From: DASPKM01 sp035628135
GTDB lineage: Bacteria > Bacteroidota > Bacteroidia > Chitinophagales > Chitinophagaceae
Assembly: GCA_035628135.1 (NCBI GenBank)
Contig: DASPKM010000009.1
Coordinates: 1-64,000, forward strand
Direction of reading: 5' to 3'
Length of the DNA: 64,000 nt
Positions 43,126-51,601 of the stretch are shown one piece after another. Numbering within the stretch: the first letter of the stretch is position 1; every line of letters begins with the position of its first letter. The notes beneath the pieces were generated by a model that was not told the origin of the DNA, made no database searches, and was given only the letters and a program-made list of their open reading frames with translations. Both the position numbers and the translations under genes were made by a program.

Positions 43126-43461
43126 ATGAATTGGATAGCTTTAAAATCAGAACAGCAGTTGCAGGAAATAAGGGAAAGGTCGATGCAAAGGCCTCAGGTA
43201 ATTTTCAAGCACAGCACGCGTTGCGGCACCAGCGCCTGGGCCAAGGGCCGGCTTGAAAGATCAAAACCGGCCGAAGACATAGATTTTTATTTTCTCGATG
43301 TCATCAGCGGCCGCAATTTGTCGCGCACGGTGGCAGAGCAATTCCACGTACACCACGAATCGCCGCAAATACTCATCATCCGCAACGGCGAATGTATCTA
43401 CGATGAAAGCCATCACGGCATTTCAATGGACGATATCCTGCGGCATGCTACTTATGCCTGA
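43126..43461 (+). CDS. ytxJ: Bacillithiol-system redox protein YtxJ
   Basis: A 111-residue thioredoxin-fold protein from the ATG at 43126 (MNWIALKSEQQL). The motif FKHSTRCGTSAWAKGRL (about 27-43), with one cysteine, matches the monothiol bacilliredoxin-like YtxJ pattern. The HVHHESPQILIIRNGE segment (about 74-89) holds the cis-Pro. It is thought to use bacillithiol to reduce mixed disulphides. Found with bshB1 (16076-16819), it supports bacillithiol use. The longer TTG start at 43108 is disfavoured. It follows the lipoprotein terminator closely. Confidence 0.9.
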   Translation: MNWIALKSEQQLQEIRERSMQRPQVIFKHSTRCGTSAWAKGRLERSKPAEDIDFYFLDVISGRNLSRTVAEQFHVHHESPQILIIRNGECIYDESHHGISMDDILRHATYA

Positions 43462-43470
43462 TGCGCCGGA

Positions 43471-44364
43471 TTATTTTCTCCTGTAAAAGTTAAGGTTCAC
43501 CGCGGCGGCAAATGCTTTTTCGCTTAGCGTGAAAAAGCCCGAACCATCGTTGGCAAAACACAGCGCTTCGCCCTGTGGCTCCACGGTATGGGGAACCGGC
43601 AGGTACGACATTTTCAACAGGTCTGCAACTGACTGCGAGGCGCCGCGCTTGTAATAATAAATATCATGGTAGGTTTTGATGAGCAGTTCCTGCCTATCTT
43701 CGAAATACGCGGCGGCTACCACTCCCGAATAAGGAAGGTCAGTTACAAACACAGCGGTATTGATGGCAGTAGTGGACTGCGGATAGGCCAGCCTGTACAC
43801 TTTCGAGTATGCATCACGTTTAGTAATGAGGTAAATGTCTTTTGAAGTCGGATCAACGAAGAAGGCCTCTGAATCATGCGGCCCGTCGGGATACCTGAAT
43901 TGTAGCTTATCTACCTGGTGCACCGTGTCTGTTCCGGGCGCGGGCTCCGCAAACCGGTATATAAAATACTGCGGGTATGCTTGGCTGTTATCCCCTGTTT
44001 CGCCAATGTACACGTATTTTTTGCCCGCCTCGGGACCATTGGAAATAGCCATTTCCTCCCAATCGCGGTTCGTTACGCCCTGGATGGATATCTTGTTTGC
44101 AACAGTGCCGTCGTGGCTTAACAGGTGAAGGTCGGTGGGCCGGCCGCTGTCTTCATGCACCCATAAATAGCCGGGATTGCTATAACTGTCCGCCATGCCC
44201 GAAGCCTCGTCTACCTTACCACTCTTAACCGGAAAGGGTTCGGGACCACTTTCCGTAAAAGGGTTCACAACTCCGGTTTTCCTGCACGAAAATGCCCAGC
44301 AAATAATGAATACGATGCAAAAGGCGGTGATCCGTAAACGTATGGATGATGAGCGTAACAGCAT
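43471..44364 (-). CDS. Exported lipoprotein-like beta-propeller protein
   Basis: The 297-residue protein has an N-terminal hydrophobic segment with Cys27 (FCIVFIICWAFSCRKTG), probably a lipoprotein. Repeated beta-rich segments follow (GYLWVHEDSGRPTDLHLLS, KYVYIGETGDNSQAYP, DIYLITKRDAYSKVYRL, GSGFFTLSEKAF). It resembles the exported propeller/esterase-like proteins often mislabelled PE-PGRS. No catalytic residues are evident. It converges with ytxJ and is upstream of the family D repeat and the PAP2 gene on the same strand. Function unknown. Confidence 0.82.
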   Translation of the reverse strand: MLLRSSSIRLRITAFCIVFIICWAFSCRKTGVVNPFTESGPEPFPVKSGKVDEASGMADSYSNPGYLWVHEDSGRPTDLHLLSHDGTVANKISIQGVTNRDWEEMAISNGPEAGKKYVYIGETGDNSQAYPQYFIYRFAEPAPGTDTVHQVDKLQFRYPDGPHDSEAFFVDPTSKDIYLITKRDAYSKVYRLAYPQSTTAINTAVFVTDLPYSGVVAAAYFEDRQELLIKTYHDIYYYKRGASQSVADLLKMSYLPVPHTVEPQGEALCFANDGSGFFTLSEKAFAAAVNLNFYRRK

Positions 44365-44383
44365 TCGGGCGAGAAATTACCAT

Positions 44384-44459
44384 TTAAAGTCAAAAGTTAA
44401 AAGTGTAAAGTCAAAAATTCTACACCAGGCTTACCGCGCTTTTCACTTTTCACTGCTTC
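44384..44459. repeat. Heptamer-based repeat (family D)
   Basis: The left arm has 7-base units AAAGTCA, AAAGTTA, AAAGTGT, AAAGTCA. The right arm is TTTTCAC twice, roughly the reverse complement of the left. The spacer is around 44420-44437. It lies between the lipoprotein-like and PAP2 genes, both minus strand. Confidence 0.65.
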
Positions 44460-45164
44460 TTATCCCGCATGCAACTCAGGCTCAATTTCCTTGCGGCTGT
44501 AATTTTCAATGCGCCGGATGATCCAGATGGACAGCACCAGCCAGATGGCGCCCATGGCAAATCCCGCCATCACGTCGCTGGCATAGTGCACGCGCAGGTA
44601 AATGCGGCTGAACCCTATCAACAGGATCAATAGCAACAGGAATACGATCAGGCTCCATTTTAACCAGGGCCTGGTAACATGGTGCCATATCAGGTAGATC
44701 AACAAGCCGTAAAATGAAAAGCTCATCAGCGCATGCCCGCTCGGAAAGCTGAGGCCCTTTGCTTCGTGCAGCAAGGGGATCAGGGGCCTCGGCCGGTTGA
44801 ATAAAAATTTCAATAGGAACATCAGCGAAACCCCGCCCAGCGCCACCACCGGCACTTTAATGGAATACCACCGGTGCTTTTTGATGAACAGGAAATAAGC
44901 GATCAGTATCAGGTTGGCCGGTATCAAAAAATGGTGCGTGCCCAGGTAGGTAATGAACTGCATAATGCTCGTGGTAGTATCAGTCACATACGACCTCAGG
45001 AAATCGAACACCGCAAAATCGAAGGATTCTTTCTTGAAATAAAAAATGCGGAAGGCAACGTAAACGAAAATGATAAATGACACAAGGAACACCAACCAAA
45101 CGATCAGCAATTCTACCGACAACAAGGCCAGTTGCGCAAAAAATTTTTTGATCTGCCTTTTCAT
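44460..45164 (-). CDS. PAP2-family membrane phosphatase
   Basis: The 234-residue membrane protein has about six membrane segments and all three PAP2 motifs in canonical form: KFLFNRPRPLIPL (KX6RP region, about 113-125), SFPSGHALMSF (about 138-148, PSGH) and RIYLRVHYASDVMAG (R-x5-H-x3-D type, about 190-204). It probably dephosphorylates undecaprenyl pyrophosphate or phosphatidate. It differs from the exported PAP2 at 8009-8932, which lacks PSGH. Downstream of rimO by 21 bases on the same strand, perhaps co-transcribed with it. Confidence 0.93.
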   Translation of the reverse strand: MKRQIKKFFAQLALLSVELLIVWLVFLVSFIIFVYVAFRIFYFKKESFDFAVFDFLRSYVTDTTTSIMQFITYLGTHHFLIPANLILIAYFLFIKKHRWYSIKVPVVALGGVSLMFLLKFLFNRPRPLIPLLHEAKGLSFPSGHALMSFSFYGLLIYLIWHHVTRPWLKWSLIVFLLLLILLIGFSRIYLRVHYASDVMAGFAMGAIWLVLSIWIIRRIENYSRKEIEPELHAG

Positions 45165-45185
45165 GAATAATGCCAGGATGCCTGT

Positions 45186-46489
45186 TTAAGCTATTACTTC
45201 CCCTTCCAGGTCGTAATCGTAGGCTTTGGTGATGCGCACATTGGCGAACTCACCTATCTGCACCTTGCCATGTACCACTACTTCATTGTCTACTTCCACG
45301 CTGTCGAACTCGGTGCGGCCCAGATAACGCCCTGCTTCTTTTTTATCTATCAATACACGAAAGGTTTTGCCGACCTTTTCCATGTTCTTTTCGTAAGATA
45401 TTTCCTGCTGCACTTCCATAATGTCCTGCGCGCGCCGTTCTTTTTCCGCCGCAGGAATATTGTCTTCGAGGCCATAGGCGGGCGTATCTTCTTCGTGGGA
45501 ATACGTAAAGATCCCCACCCTGTCGAACCTTTCTTTTTGCAGGAAGGTCTTCAGTTCTTCCACATCGTCCAACGTCTCGCCCGGGAAACCCGTTATCAAA
45601 GTGGTACGGAGGCAAATGCCCAGCACTTTTTCGCGGACCGCTGATAACAGCTCTTCCATTTCTGCTCTGGTTATCTGCCGGCGCATGGCCTTCAGCATAT
45701 TGTCTGCCCGTGTTGCAGGGGCATATCCAGGTAATTGCAAATGTTGGGCCTCTCCCGCATTACGTCCAGTACTTCCAACGGGAATTTATGCGGATAAGCA
45801 TAATGCAGCCGGATCCATTCCAGCCCCTTCACATCGCTAAGCCTGCTAAGCAGGTCGGCCAGCATGCGCTTTTTATAAAGGTCCAGGCCGTAATAAGTAA
45901 GCTCCTGCGCAATCAGCATGATCTCCTTCACTCCTCTCTTCACCAGTCCCTCGGCTTCTTTGACGATGTCTTCCATCGATTTGCTCACGTGGTTGCCGCG
46001 CATCAGCGGTATGGCGCAAAATGCGCAGGTCCGGTTGCAGCCCTCCGATATCTTCAGGTAGGCATAATGCTGGGGAGTGGCCAGCAGGCGCTCGCCCACC
46101 AGCTCGGATTTATAGTCCGCCTCGAATTTTTTAAGTATCAGGGGCAGTTCCATGGTGCCGAACCATGCATCCACTTCGGGTATCTCGATTTCAAGATCGC
46201 CGCGGTAACGCTGACTAAGGCAGCCGGTAACGTATACCTTGTCCAGCTTTCCCTTTTGCTTCAGGGCCACCTGGTCGAGGATGGTATTGATGGATTCTTC
46301 CTTGGCGCGCTCAATGAATCCGCAGGTGTTGACAATGACCACATTATGGTCGCGCCGGGTGCTTTCGTGCACAACGGGTATGTCGTTGGCCACCAGTTGG
46401 CCGCTCAACACCTCACTGTCCACCATGTTCTTGCTGCAGCCCAGCGTAATAATGTTGACCTTGTCCTTTTTAAGCGTTCTTGTCTTCAT
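45186..46489 (-). pseudogene. rimO: rimO, ribosomal protein S12 methylthiotransferase, frameshifted
   Basis: Two adjoining minus-strand frames together make one RimO of normal length (about 434 codons). The first, from the ATG at 46489, has LGCSKNMVDSEV (about 15-26), NTCGFIERAKEESINTI (about 53-69) and the radical-SAM site CNRTCAFC (about 149-156), and ends at a TGA at 45692-45694. The second, read to 45186, begins near ADNMLKAMRRQITRAEMEEL and holds the TRAM-like C-terminus GEFANVRITKAYDYDLEG. The break is at about 45705-45709, in a GGG of CAACACGGGCAGAC; one extra base there restores the frame. RimO methylthiolates Asp of S12. Either a real null mutation or a base-calling error in this G run. 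Confidence 0.85.
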
Positions 46490-46560
46490 AAACGAGCCCG
46501 CAAAGGTAGCTTTTGTCAGCCTGTATGCGAAAAACGGGGGCATCTTTAACAGATAGGCTC

Positions 46561-46568
46561 TAATTTTG
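46561..46568 (+). promoter_or_regulatory. Candidate -7 element of the barrel gene at 46591
   Basis: TAATTTTG matches TAnnTTTG, 22 bases upstream of the ATG at 46591. Confidence 0.45.
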
Positions 46569-46590
46569 CTATTCTTAAAGAAACCACGTA

Positions 46591-47070
46591 ATGAAAAGGA
46601 TCATTATTGCAACCCTGGCGCTGTTTATTACAGCCAACCAATTAAATGCCCAGGCCATGGGCCAGGAGTACCGCACCGCTCTCGGGGTTAAGTTCTATCC
46701 CGGGGCAATTACCATCAAGCATTTCGTAAGGGACGACCGGGCAGTGGAGGGCCTCGTGTATTTCTGGAAACACGGTTTCCGGTTTACGGGCCTGTACGAA
46801 ATACACGGCGATATCAACGGGGCTCCCGGCCTGAAATGGTATGTAGGGCCCGGCGCGCACATCGGCTTCTGGAACGATGAATGGTCGCGCAAACATCCCG
46901 ACCGCAACGATGGAGTGGCCATCGGGGTCGACGGTGTGTTGGGCCTGGACTATAAGATCAACAAAGCGCCTATTAACCTTAGCATCGACTGGCAGCCTTC
47001 GTTCAACTTCATAGGCTACTCTTACTTCTCCAGTTGGGGCGGGGTAAGCATTCGGTATACGATCAAATAA
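46591..47070 (+). CDS. Small outer-membrane protein, probable beta-barrel
   Basis: A 159-residue protein with a signal peptide (MKRIIIATLALFITANQLNA). Alternating hydrophobic and polar strands follow: GVKFYPGAITIKHF, EGLVYFWKHGFRFTGLYEIHG, YVGPGAHIGFWND and SIDWQPSFNFIGY, ending in an aromatic strand GVSIRYTIK. This is the pattern of 8-stranded Bacteroidota OmpX/OprF-like proteins. A -7 box and a strong terminator (47082-47108) frame it as a one-gene transcript. Function unknown. Confidence 0.83.
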   Translation: MKRIIIATLALFITANQLNAQAMGQEYRTALGVKFYPGAITIKHFVRDDRAVEGLVYFWKHGFRFTGLYEIHGDINGAPGLKWYVGPGAHIGFWNDEWSRKHPDRNDGVAIGVDGVLGLDYKINKAPINLSIDWQPSFNFIGYSYFSSWGGVSIRYTIK

Positions 47071-47081
47071 ACAAATAAGAA

Positions 47082-47108
47082 AAAGCCGGAATTATCCGGC
47101 TTTTTTTG
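47082..47108 (+). terminator. Rho-independent terminator of the small barrel gene
   Basis: AAAGCCGGA and TCCGGCTTT arms around an ATTA loop, followed by a run of seven T; 11 bases after the stop codon. Confidence 0.92.
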
Positions 47109-47239
47109 TTGAAGGTTGCAGTTGGAACAGCTGCATCGTAAAGTTGCGTATAAATACGTGAACTTTTGAGTATGAGCATCAGCAATATTTGCCTGCCGCT
47201 ATTTTATTTTTAAACCATTATTCACTTTAAACAGCTATT

Positions 47240-47731
47240 ATGAAAACTTCCCCATTACTTTTCATTGCCATTCTTGTTACCATTGTTTTGTTCGCCGGTT
47301 GCAGCGGCGGAGGCATACCGATCGATGAAGAAAGGGCGCGGCAACACATTATCAAGGTGAGAGAAGCCAAAACTTTTACAGCCAGTCTTAGAGAAGGCAT
47401 TGCAATGCTTAACCGCAGGATGGGCGACACTACCACATTAAGGGACAGCTTCAGCATTCCCTTTGCGGAAACCTTTAACCGGGATGCCATAGCATTGCTG
47501 TTGAACCAGGAAGGCGCCGACGGTGTGCGCATTTACCTGGGCAGGAACGCAAAAAGAGAATTGTGCATGATACTGGTGCCGGTAGACAAAAACGGAAGGA
47601 ACATTATCAAGAACCTCATAGGAACCAGAACGGCATTTATACCCGGTGTATCTTCTGCTTATGCACAGGACGATGGCGAAGCAATTGAAACTGGTCAGCG
47701 TTGCCCGCATTTATGCGACGATACCTGGTAG
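47240..47731 (+). CDS. Lipoprotein, hypothetical
   Basis: A 163-residue protein with a lipoprotein signal (MKTSPLLFIAILVTIVLFAGC, Cys21), then a polar domain of about 125 residues. It ends CPHLCDDTW, with two Cys that could bind metal or form a disulphide. No known domain was recognised. It lies 53 bases upstream of the membrane protein gene of the histidine-kinase operon and may be part of it. The C-terminal CxxxC is the most distinct feature. Confidence 0.72.
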   Translation: MKTSPLLFIAILVTIVLFAGCSGGGIPIDEERARQHIIKVREAKTFTASLREGIAMLNRRMGDTTTLRDSFSIPFAETFNRDAIALLLNQEGADGVRIYLGRNAKRELCMILVPVDKNGRNIIKNLIGTRTAFIPGVSSAYAQDDGEAIETGQRCPHLCDDTW

Positions 47732-47784
47732 GTTCTACGGTGATGTTAGAAATTATCTTGTTGCTTCACCATTGAATTTTGCCA

Positions 47785-48486
47785 ATGACTCTAAGTTTTG
47801 TGCTCAGCCTTTCGATACTGTTACCCCTTACCATTGGGTTAATCCGTTTCAAAACAATCCAAACCAGCTATCATCCTTTCATTGTATTGATAGCGTTGGG
47901 CGCCCTGACAGAATTCGCCAGTTCCTTCAGCATCCGCAGGTTTAACACCAATGCGGAAGTTACCAATGTGTTCCTGCTCCTGGAGTGCATGCTGATACTG
48001 TACCAGTTTTACCGCTGGCGGTTTTACATCAAGCCCAAACAATGGTATTGGATAGTGCCGGCGATTTTTTTGGTCGGATGGATAGTGCAAAACTTAGTGT
48101 TTTCCAAATTCTCGGAGTTCAGCCCGTTTTTTCACGTAGCCTATTCTTTTGTGGTGGTCATGCTTAGCATCAATGAGATCAATTACCTCATCACGCACGA
48201 AAACCGGCAACTGTTCAGGAATGCGCGCTTTCTTATTTGCCTCGGCTTCATTATTTTCTTTATTTACCAGATATTGTACGAGGGTTCGTATTACATTAGT
48301 AGTACGGAAAAGCGATCGGCCATTGCCAAGACCATTACCTCCTATGCGGCATACATCAACGTTTTGACGAATATCATTTTCGCAGTTGCAATATGGTTCA
48401 TCCCGGAGAAGAAGTTCGACTTCGACAGGACCATGGAAAGCCTGAAAGAACAGCAGCGGCGGAGCGGAGCAAAATTGCCACCCTGA
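47785..48486 (+). CDS. Polytopic membrane protein, probable sensor module of the adjacent kinase
   Basis: From the ATG at 47785 (a TTG lies two codons upstream) the protein has 233 residues and seven likely membrane segments (e.g. TLSFVLSLSILLPLTIGLI, IVLIALGALTEFASSF, WIVPAIFLVGWIVQNLVF, INVLTNIIFAVAIWFIP). It ends in a charged cytoplasmic tail, FDFDRTMESLKEQQRRSG. This layout is like 7TM receptor-type membrane domains of bacteria. It lies 16 bases upstream of the histidine-kinase gene, which has just one membrane anchor, so it may detect the signal for that kinase. No ligand is inferred. Confidence 0.8.
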   Translation: MTLSFVLSLSILLPLTIGLIRFKTIQTSYHPFIVLIALGALTEFASSFSIRRFNTNAEVTNVFLLLECMLILYQFYRWRFYIKPKQWYWIVPAIFLVGWIVQNLVFSKFSEFSPFFHVAYSFVVVMLSINEINYLITHENRQLFRNARFLICLGFIIFFIYQILYEGSYYISSTEKRSAIAKTITSYAAYINVLTNIIFAVAIWFIPEKKFDFDRTMESLKEQQRRSGAKLPP

Positions 48487-48502
48487 AAACAATTCGCCGA
48501 CC

Positions 48503-49240
48503 ATGGGCAGTACAATCCTCTATACCACGATCATCATAGGGCTGCTGATAGCAATAGCGATAGTATTTTTCATCATATCGATTGTCCGCTATCACCGGCG
48601 CTATATCCGCCTGCAACGCAAGCGCATCTTTGCCGAGATCACCATCCAGGAAAATGAGCGCCGCCGCATTGCCACCGACCTGCACGACAGCCTTGGCCCC
48701 CTGCTGTCTACCGTAAAGCTGCACATCAACAGCATAACCGTTAACGACGAACAGGACCAGCAGATCATCAACAAGGCTGGCAAGCACCTGGACGAGATCA
48801 TCAGCAGCATCCGCGAAATTTCCTATAACCTGCTTCCCAACACCCTCCAGCGTAAAGGGCTTTCCGAAGCGGTGCGGGAATTCATCGGCCATATCAATAG
48901 CAAGCACATACTCAACATCCGCTTTTACCCAATGAAAGAAATAGCGATACCGCCTGAAAAGGAAATTCACATTTTCCGCATGATACAGGAGATCGTGCAG
49001 AACACATTAAAGCATGCAAAGGCAAAAGATCTTCAAATTGCTTTAGGTGAGGAAAACCGGAACGTGTTAATTTTGACAAAGGATGATGGAGTTGGTTTCG
49101 ATATAGAAAAAGCACGCAGGGAAACAACAGGGCTTGGATTGAAGAGCATCGAGAGCAGGGCCGAGATCCTGCAGGGAACGATCACCATGGAATCGATACC
49201 AGGACAGGGAACCAACTACTTCGTAAAAATTCCGCTATAG
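48503..49240 (+). CDS. Sensor histidine kinase (HisKA_3 type)
   Basis: The 245-residue kinase has one N-terminal membrane segment (TILYTTIIIGLLIAIAIVFF, about 4-23) and no periplasmic sensor. The phospho-acceptor His61 lies in RRRIATDLHDSLGPLLS, the HisKA_3 DHp domain of the NarX/DegS type. The ATPase domain has the N box NTLKHAKA (about 168-175), the G1 box DDGVGF (about 196-201) and GLGLKSIESRA. The short N-terminus suggests that another protein supplies the input, for which the preceding polytopic protein is the candidate. The cognate regulator follows after 5 bases. Confidence 0.95.
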   Translation: MGSTILYTTIIIGLLIAIAIVFFIISIVRYHRRYIRLQRKRIFAEITIQENERRRIATDLHDSLGPLLSTVKLHINSITVNDEQDQQIINKAGKHLDEIISSIREISYNLLPNTLQRKGLSEAVREFIGHINSKHILNIRFYPMKEIAIPPEKEIHIFRMIQEIVQNTLKHAKAKDLQIALGEENRNVLILTKDDGVGFDIEKARRETTGLGLKSIESRAEILQGTITMESIPGQGTNYFVKIPL

Positions 49241-49245
49241 CTTGT

Positions 49246-49914
49246 ATGAATTACAGTATCCGCCTGGTGATAGCCGACGATCACGAGATATTCCGTGATG
49301 GCCTGGCCCTGATGCTTTCCAAGCAGCAGGACGTTGTGCTGGCAGGGCAGGCAGAAAATGGCAGGGAGCTGCTGAAGCTTGTAGAAGAAATACAACCCGA
49401 CGTCGTAATGACGGACATTAAGATGCCGGGCATGGATGGCATAGAAGCCACCAAACTATTGCTGCAGCGTTATCCCGACCTCAAGATCATAGCCCTGTCC
49501 ATGTTCGACGAAGAGAACCTGATAGTAGACATGCTCGAAGCCGGGGCCAAAGGCTACCTGCTCAAGAACGCCGATAAGCAGGAAATACTCGATGCCATTA
49601 ACAACGTGTACGAAGACAAAACCTATTACTGCCGCCACACCTCCGCCAAGCTTGCCGCACTGATCGTAAAGAGTAAGTTCAACCCGCATAAGAAGTCTGA
49701 GCCGGTAAGCTTTAATGACCGGGAAAAAGAGATCGTGCGCATGATCTGCCAGCAATGCACCACGCAGGAGATTGGACAGAGGTTATTCCTAAGCAAGCGC
49801 ACCGTTGAAGGTTATCGCACTAAGATCCTCGAGAAAATGAATGTAAAGAATACCGCCGGCGTGGTGATTTTTGCATTAAGGCACCACATTATCACCGAAA
49901 ATGAATTGCTGTAA
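49246..49914 (+). CDS. NarL/FixJ-type response regulator
   Basis: The 222-residue protein has the receiver domain with DD at 11-12 (VIADDHEIF), phospho-acceptor Asp57 in VVMTDIKMPGMDG, and Lys in YLLKNADK near 107. The C-terminal LuxR-type HTH (FNDREKEIVRMICQQCTTQ start, RTVEGYRTKILEKM recognition helix) covers about 150-215. It is the direct partner of the kinase 5 bases upstream. Targets are unknown. Confidence 0.96.
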   Translation: MNYSIRLVIADDHEIFRDGLALMLSKQQDVVLAGQAENGRELLKLVEEIQPDVVMTDIKMPGMDGIEATKLLLQRYPDLKIIALSMFDEENLIVDMLEAGAKGYLLKNADKQEILDAINNVYEDKTYYCRHTSAKLAALIVKSKFNPHKKSEPVSFNDREKEIVRMICQQCTTQEIGQRLFLSKRTVEGYRTKILEKMNVKNTAGVVIFALRHHIITENELL

Positions 49915-49942
49915 ATGTATTGCCAGCCTGTCAGTTTTAGCT

Positions 49943-49996
49943 GAGCGAAGGTGAAGCGAAGGACAAGCGAATCTAAGACGAATCTAAGACGAACGT
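49943..49996. repeat. Short tandem-like repeat region (family F)
   Basis: GCGAAGG and AAGCGAA words are repeated, then GAATCTAAGAC occurs twice in tandem (start about 49970). It lies between the response-regulator and ftsY genes, which converge. It lacks a clear partner arm. Confidence 0.5.
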
Positions 49997-50012
49997 ACGT
50001 TTTGGCAGACTG

Positions 50013-50984
50013 TTAACCCTGCGCCCGCTCCAGGTTAAACAAACTGTCTACAAACTCGTGTTTATCGAATACCAGCAGGTCTTGCATTTTCTCGCCTACC
50101 CCAATAAACTTTACAGGGATCTTGAATTGGTTGGCGATGGCCAACACCACTCCGCCCTTTGCCGTTCCATCCAGCTTGGTAATGGCAAGCGCCGTTACAT
50201 CAGTTGCCGCGGTAAACTGCCGGGCCTGTTCCACGGCGTTCTGGCCGGTGGACCCGTCCAATACCAATAATACTTCATGAGGGGCCTCGGGAATTACTTT
50301 TTGTACCACCCTTCTGATCTTGCCCAGTTCCTCCATTAAGTGCGCTTTGTTATGAAGCCGGCCGGCGGTATCGATTAATATTATATCCACCCCGCGGGAT
50401 ACGCCGCTTTGCACGGTATCGAAGGCAACCGCTGCCGGGTCGGAGCCCATAGGCTGTTTTACGATGGGAACGCCTACGCGTTCGCTCCAGATGGTAAGTT
50501 GGTCTACCGCGGCCGCACGGAAGGTATCCGCGGCCCCCAGTAAAACCGATTTACCGGCCTGCTTGAAATTATGTGCCAGCTTGCCGATGGTAGTGGTCTT
50601 GCCAACACCATTAACGCCCACCACCAGGATCACGAATGGCTTAGAGGGCAATTCTGACTGAAAAGAATACGTGGAAGACTCCGGTGCGTCGACTAAAATA
50701 TTTTCGATTTCATTTTGAAGTATCCTGTTCAGTTCGCTGGAGTTCAAATATTTGTCTTGCGCAACCCTGCTCTCGATTCGCTGGATGATCTGAACAGTGG
50801 TCTCGATGCCTACGTCGGCGCTTACCAAAGCTTCTTCCAGGTTGTCCAGCACTTCTTCGTCCACCGTGCTCTTGCCTGCGATAGCCTTGGTTATTTTAGA
50901 CAGGAACCCTTCTTTGGTCTTTTGCAATCCCGCGTCGAGGCTTTCCTTTTCTTTTTTACCAAATAACTTCCCGAAGAAACTCAT
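50013..50984 (-). CDS. ftsY: Signal-recognition particle receptor FtsY
   Basis: The 323-residue GTPase docks SRP-bound ribosomes at the membrane. It has the NG-domain helix bundle (about 20-95) followed by G1 VVGVNGVGKTTTIGKLA (about 119-135), the DTFRAAAVDQL loop, G3 DTAGRLHNK and G4 TKLDGTAKGGV. The acidic A domain seen in E. coli FtsY is missing; only about 20 charged residues precede the N domain, as usual for Bacteroidota. It belongs to the conserved rpmB-rpmG-DUF4295-ftsY order, but a terminator (51102-51131) and a repeat separate it from the DUF4295 gene. Confidence 0.97.
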   Translation of the reverse strand: MSFFGKLFGKKEKESLDAGLQKTKEGFLSKITKAIAGKSTVDEEVLDNLEEALVSADVGIETTVQIIQRIESRVAQDKYLNSSELNRILQNEIENILVDAPESSTYSFQSELPSKPFVILVVGVNGVGKTTTIGKLAHNFKQAGKSVLLGAADTFRAAAVDQLTIWSERVGVPIVKQPMGSDPAAVAFDTVQSGVSRGVDIILIDTAGRLHNKAHLMEELGKIRRVVQKVIPEAPHEVLLVLDGSTGQNAVEQARQFTAATDVTALAITKLDGTAKGGVVLAIANQFKIPVKFIGVGEKMQDLLVFDKHEFVDSLFNLERAQG

Positions 50985-51013
50985 AATTAATCTATTAAGT
51001 GGTTAGCTTCAAT

Positions 51014-51092
51014 TTGTGAGTGGTGAATGGTGAGTGGTGAGTGTGCCGATTGCACTATCGATGGATGTCTCATAACTCACAACTCACCATTC
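51014..51092. repeat. Heptamer-based inverted repeat (family C)
   Basis: The left arm has GTGAGTG, GTGAATG and GTGAGTG 7-base units; the right arm is CTCATAA, CTCACAA, CTCACCA. The spacer is 51044-51069. It lies between ftsY and the terminator of the DUF4295 gene. Confidence 0.7.
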
Positions 51093-51101
51093 CAAAACAA
51101 C

Positions 51102-51131
51102 AAAAGCCGTTCCCCTCGGGAAACAGCTTTT
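51102..51131 (-). terminator. Terminator-like hairpin after the DUF4295 gene
   Basis: On the minus strand AAAAGCTGTTTCCC pairs with GGGAACGGCTTTT (one G-U). The T-run that follows is short and interrupted. It lies 22 bases after the DUF4295 stop. Confidence 0.7.
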
Positions 51132-51152
51132 GAATTCATGGTAATTCATAAA

Positions 51153-51323
51153 TTATTTTGCCAGGTATTCCTTGATCTTCTCCTTGTGCACAATGGCCTC
51201 TTTAAAGGTATATGCACCTGTCTTGGGGCTCCGGATAGCGCGGATTACCTTGGTCCAGTTCTTTGCTTCGGCAGCAGCCTTCTGGTCTTTTGTCTTGATC
51301 GCGGTTTTTGCTTGCTTTGCCAT
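51153..51323 (-). CDS. DUF4295 family small basic protein
   Basis: A 56-residue basic protein (MAKQAKTAIKTKDQKAAAEA start, KIKEYLAK end) found in Bacteroidota directly after rpmG. It is too short for many gene finders. It is probably ribosome-associated, judging by Lys content and context. It lies 48 bases downstream of rpmG on the same strand. Confidence 0.93.
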   Translation of the reverse strand: MAKQAKTAIKTKDQKAAAEAKNWTKVIRAIRSPKTGAYTFKEAIVHKEKIKEYLAK

Positions 51324-51371
51324 AGTATGATATTTTGTAGTTACCGGCCCTAATACCGGTTAACCTGCTGA

Positions 51372-51554
51372 TTACTTGATTTCCTTGTGAACCGTATACT
51401 TTTGCAGTATCGGATTGAACTTTTTCAGCTCCAGTCTTTCCGGAGTATTTTTCTTGTTCTTGGTGGAAATGTAGCGGCTGGTGCCGGGCTTTCCAGAGTG
51501 TTTGTGCTCGGTGCATTCCAAAATCACCTGAACACGGTTTCCTTTCTTTGCCAT
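51372..51554 (-). CDS. rpmG: Ribosomal protein bL33
   Basis: A 60-residue protein with the bL33 pattern (RVQVILECTEHKHSG, TSRYISTKNKKNTPERLELKK, KYTVHKEIK). It is a component of the large subunit, near the E site. Only one Cys, in ECTE, is present; the paired cysteines of zinc-binding C+ paralogues are absent, so this is a C- form. It lies 47 bases after rpmB on the same strand. Confidence 0.97.
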   Translation of the reverse strand: MAKKGNRVQVILECTEHKHSGKPGTSRYISTKNKKNTPERLELKKFNPILQKYTVHKEIK

Positions 51555-51601
51555 TGTTATGTTATTTGCGGTTGGTGGCTATGGCCACTAACCATAGCTA
51601 A

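Noticed and set aside
45710..46549. A 279-codon plus-strand frame
   Set aside because: It is antisense to the first part of rimO.
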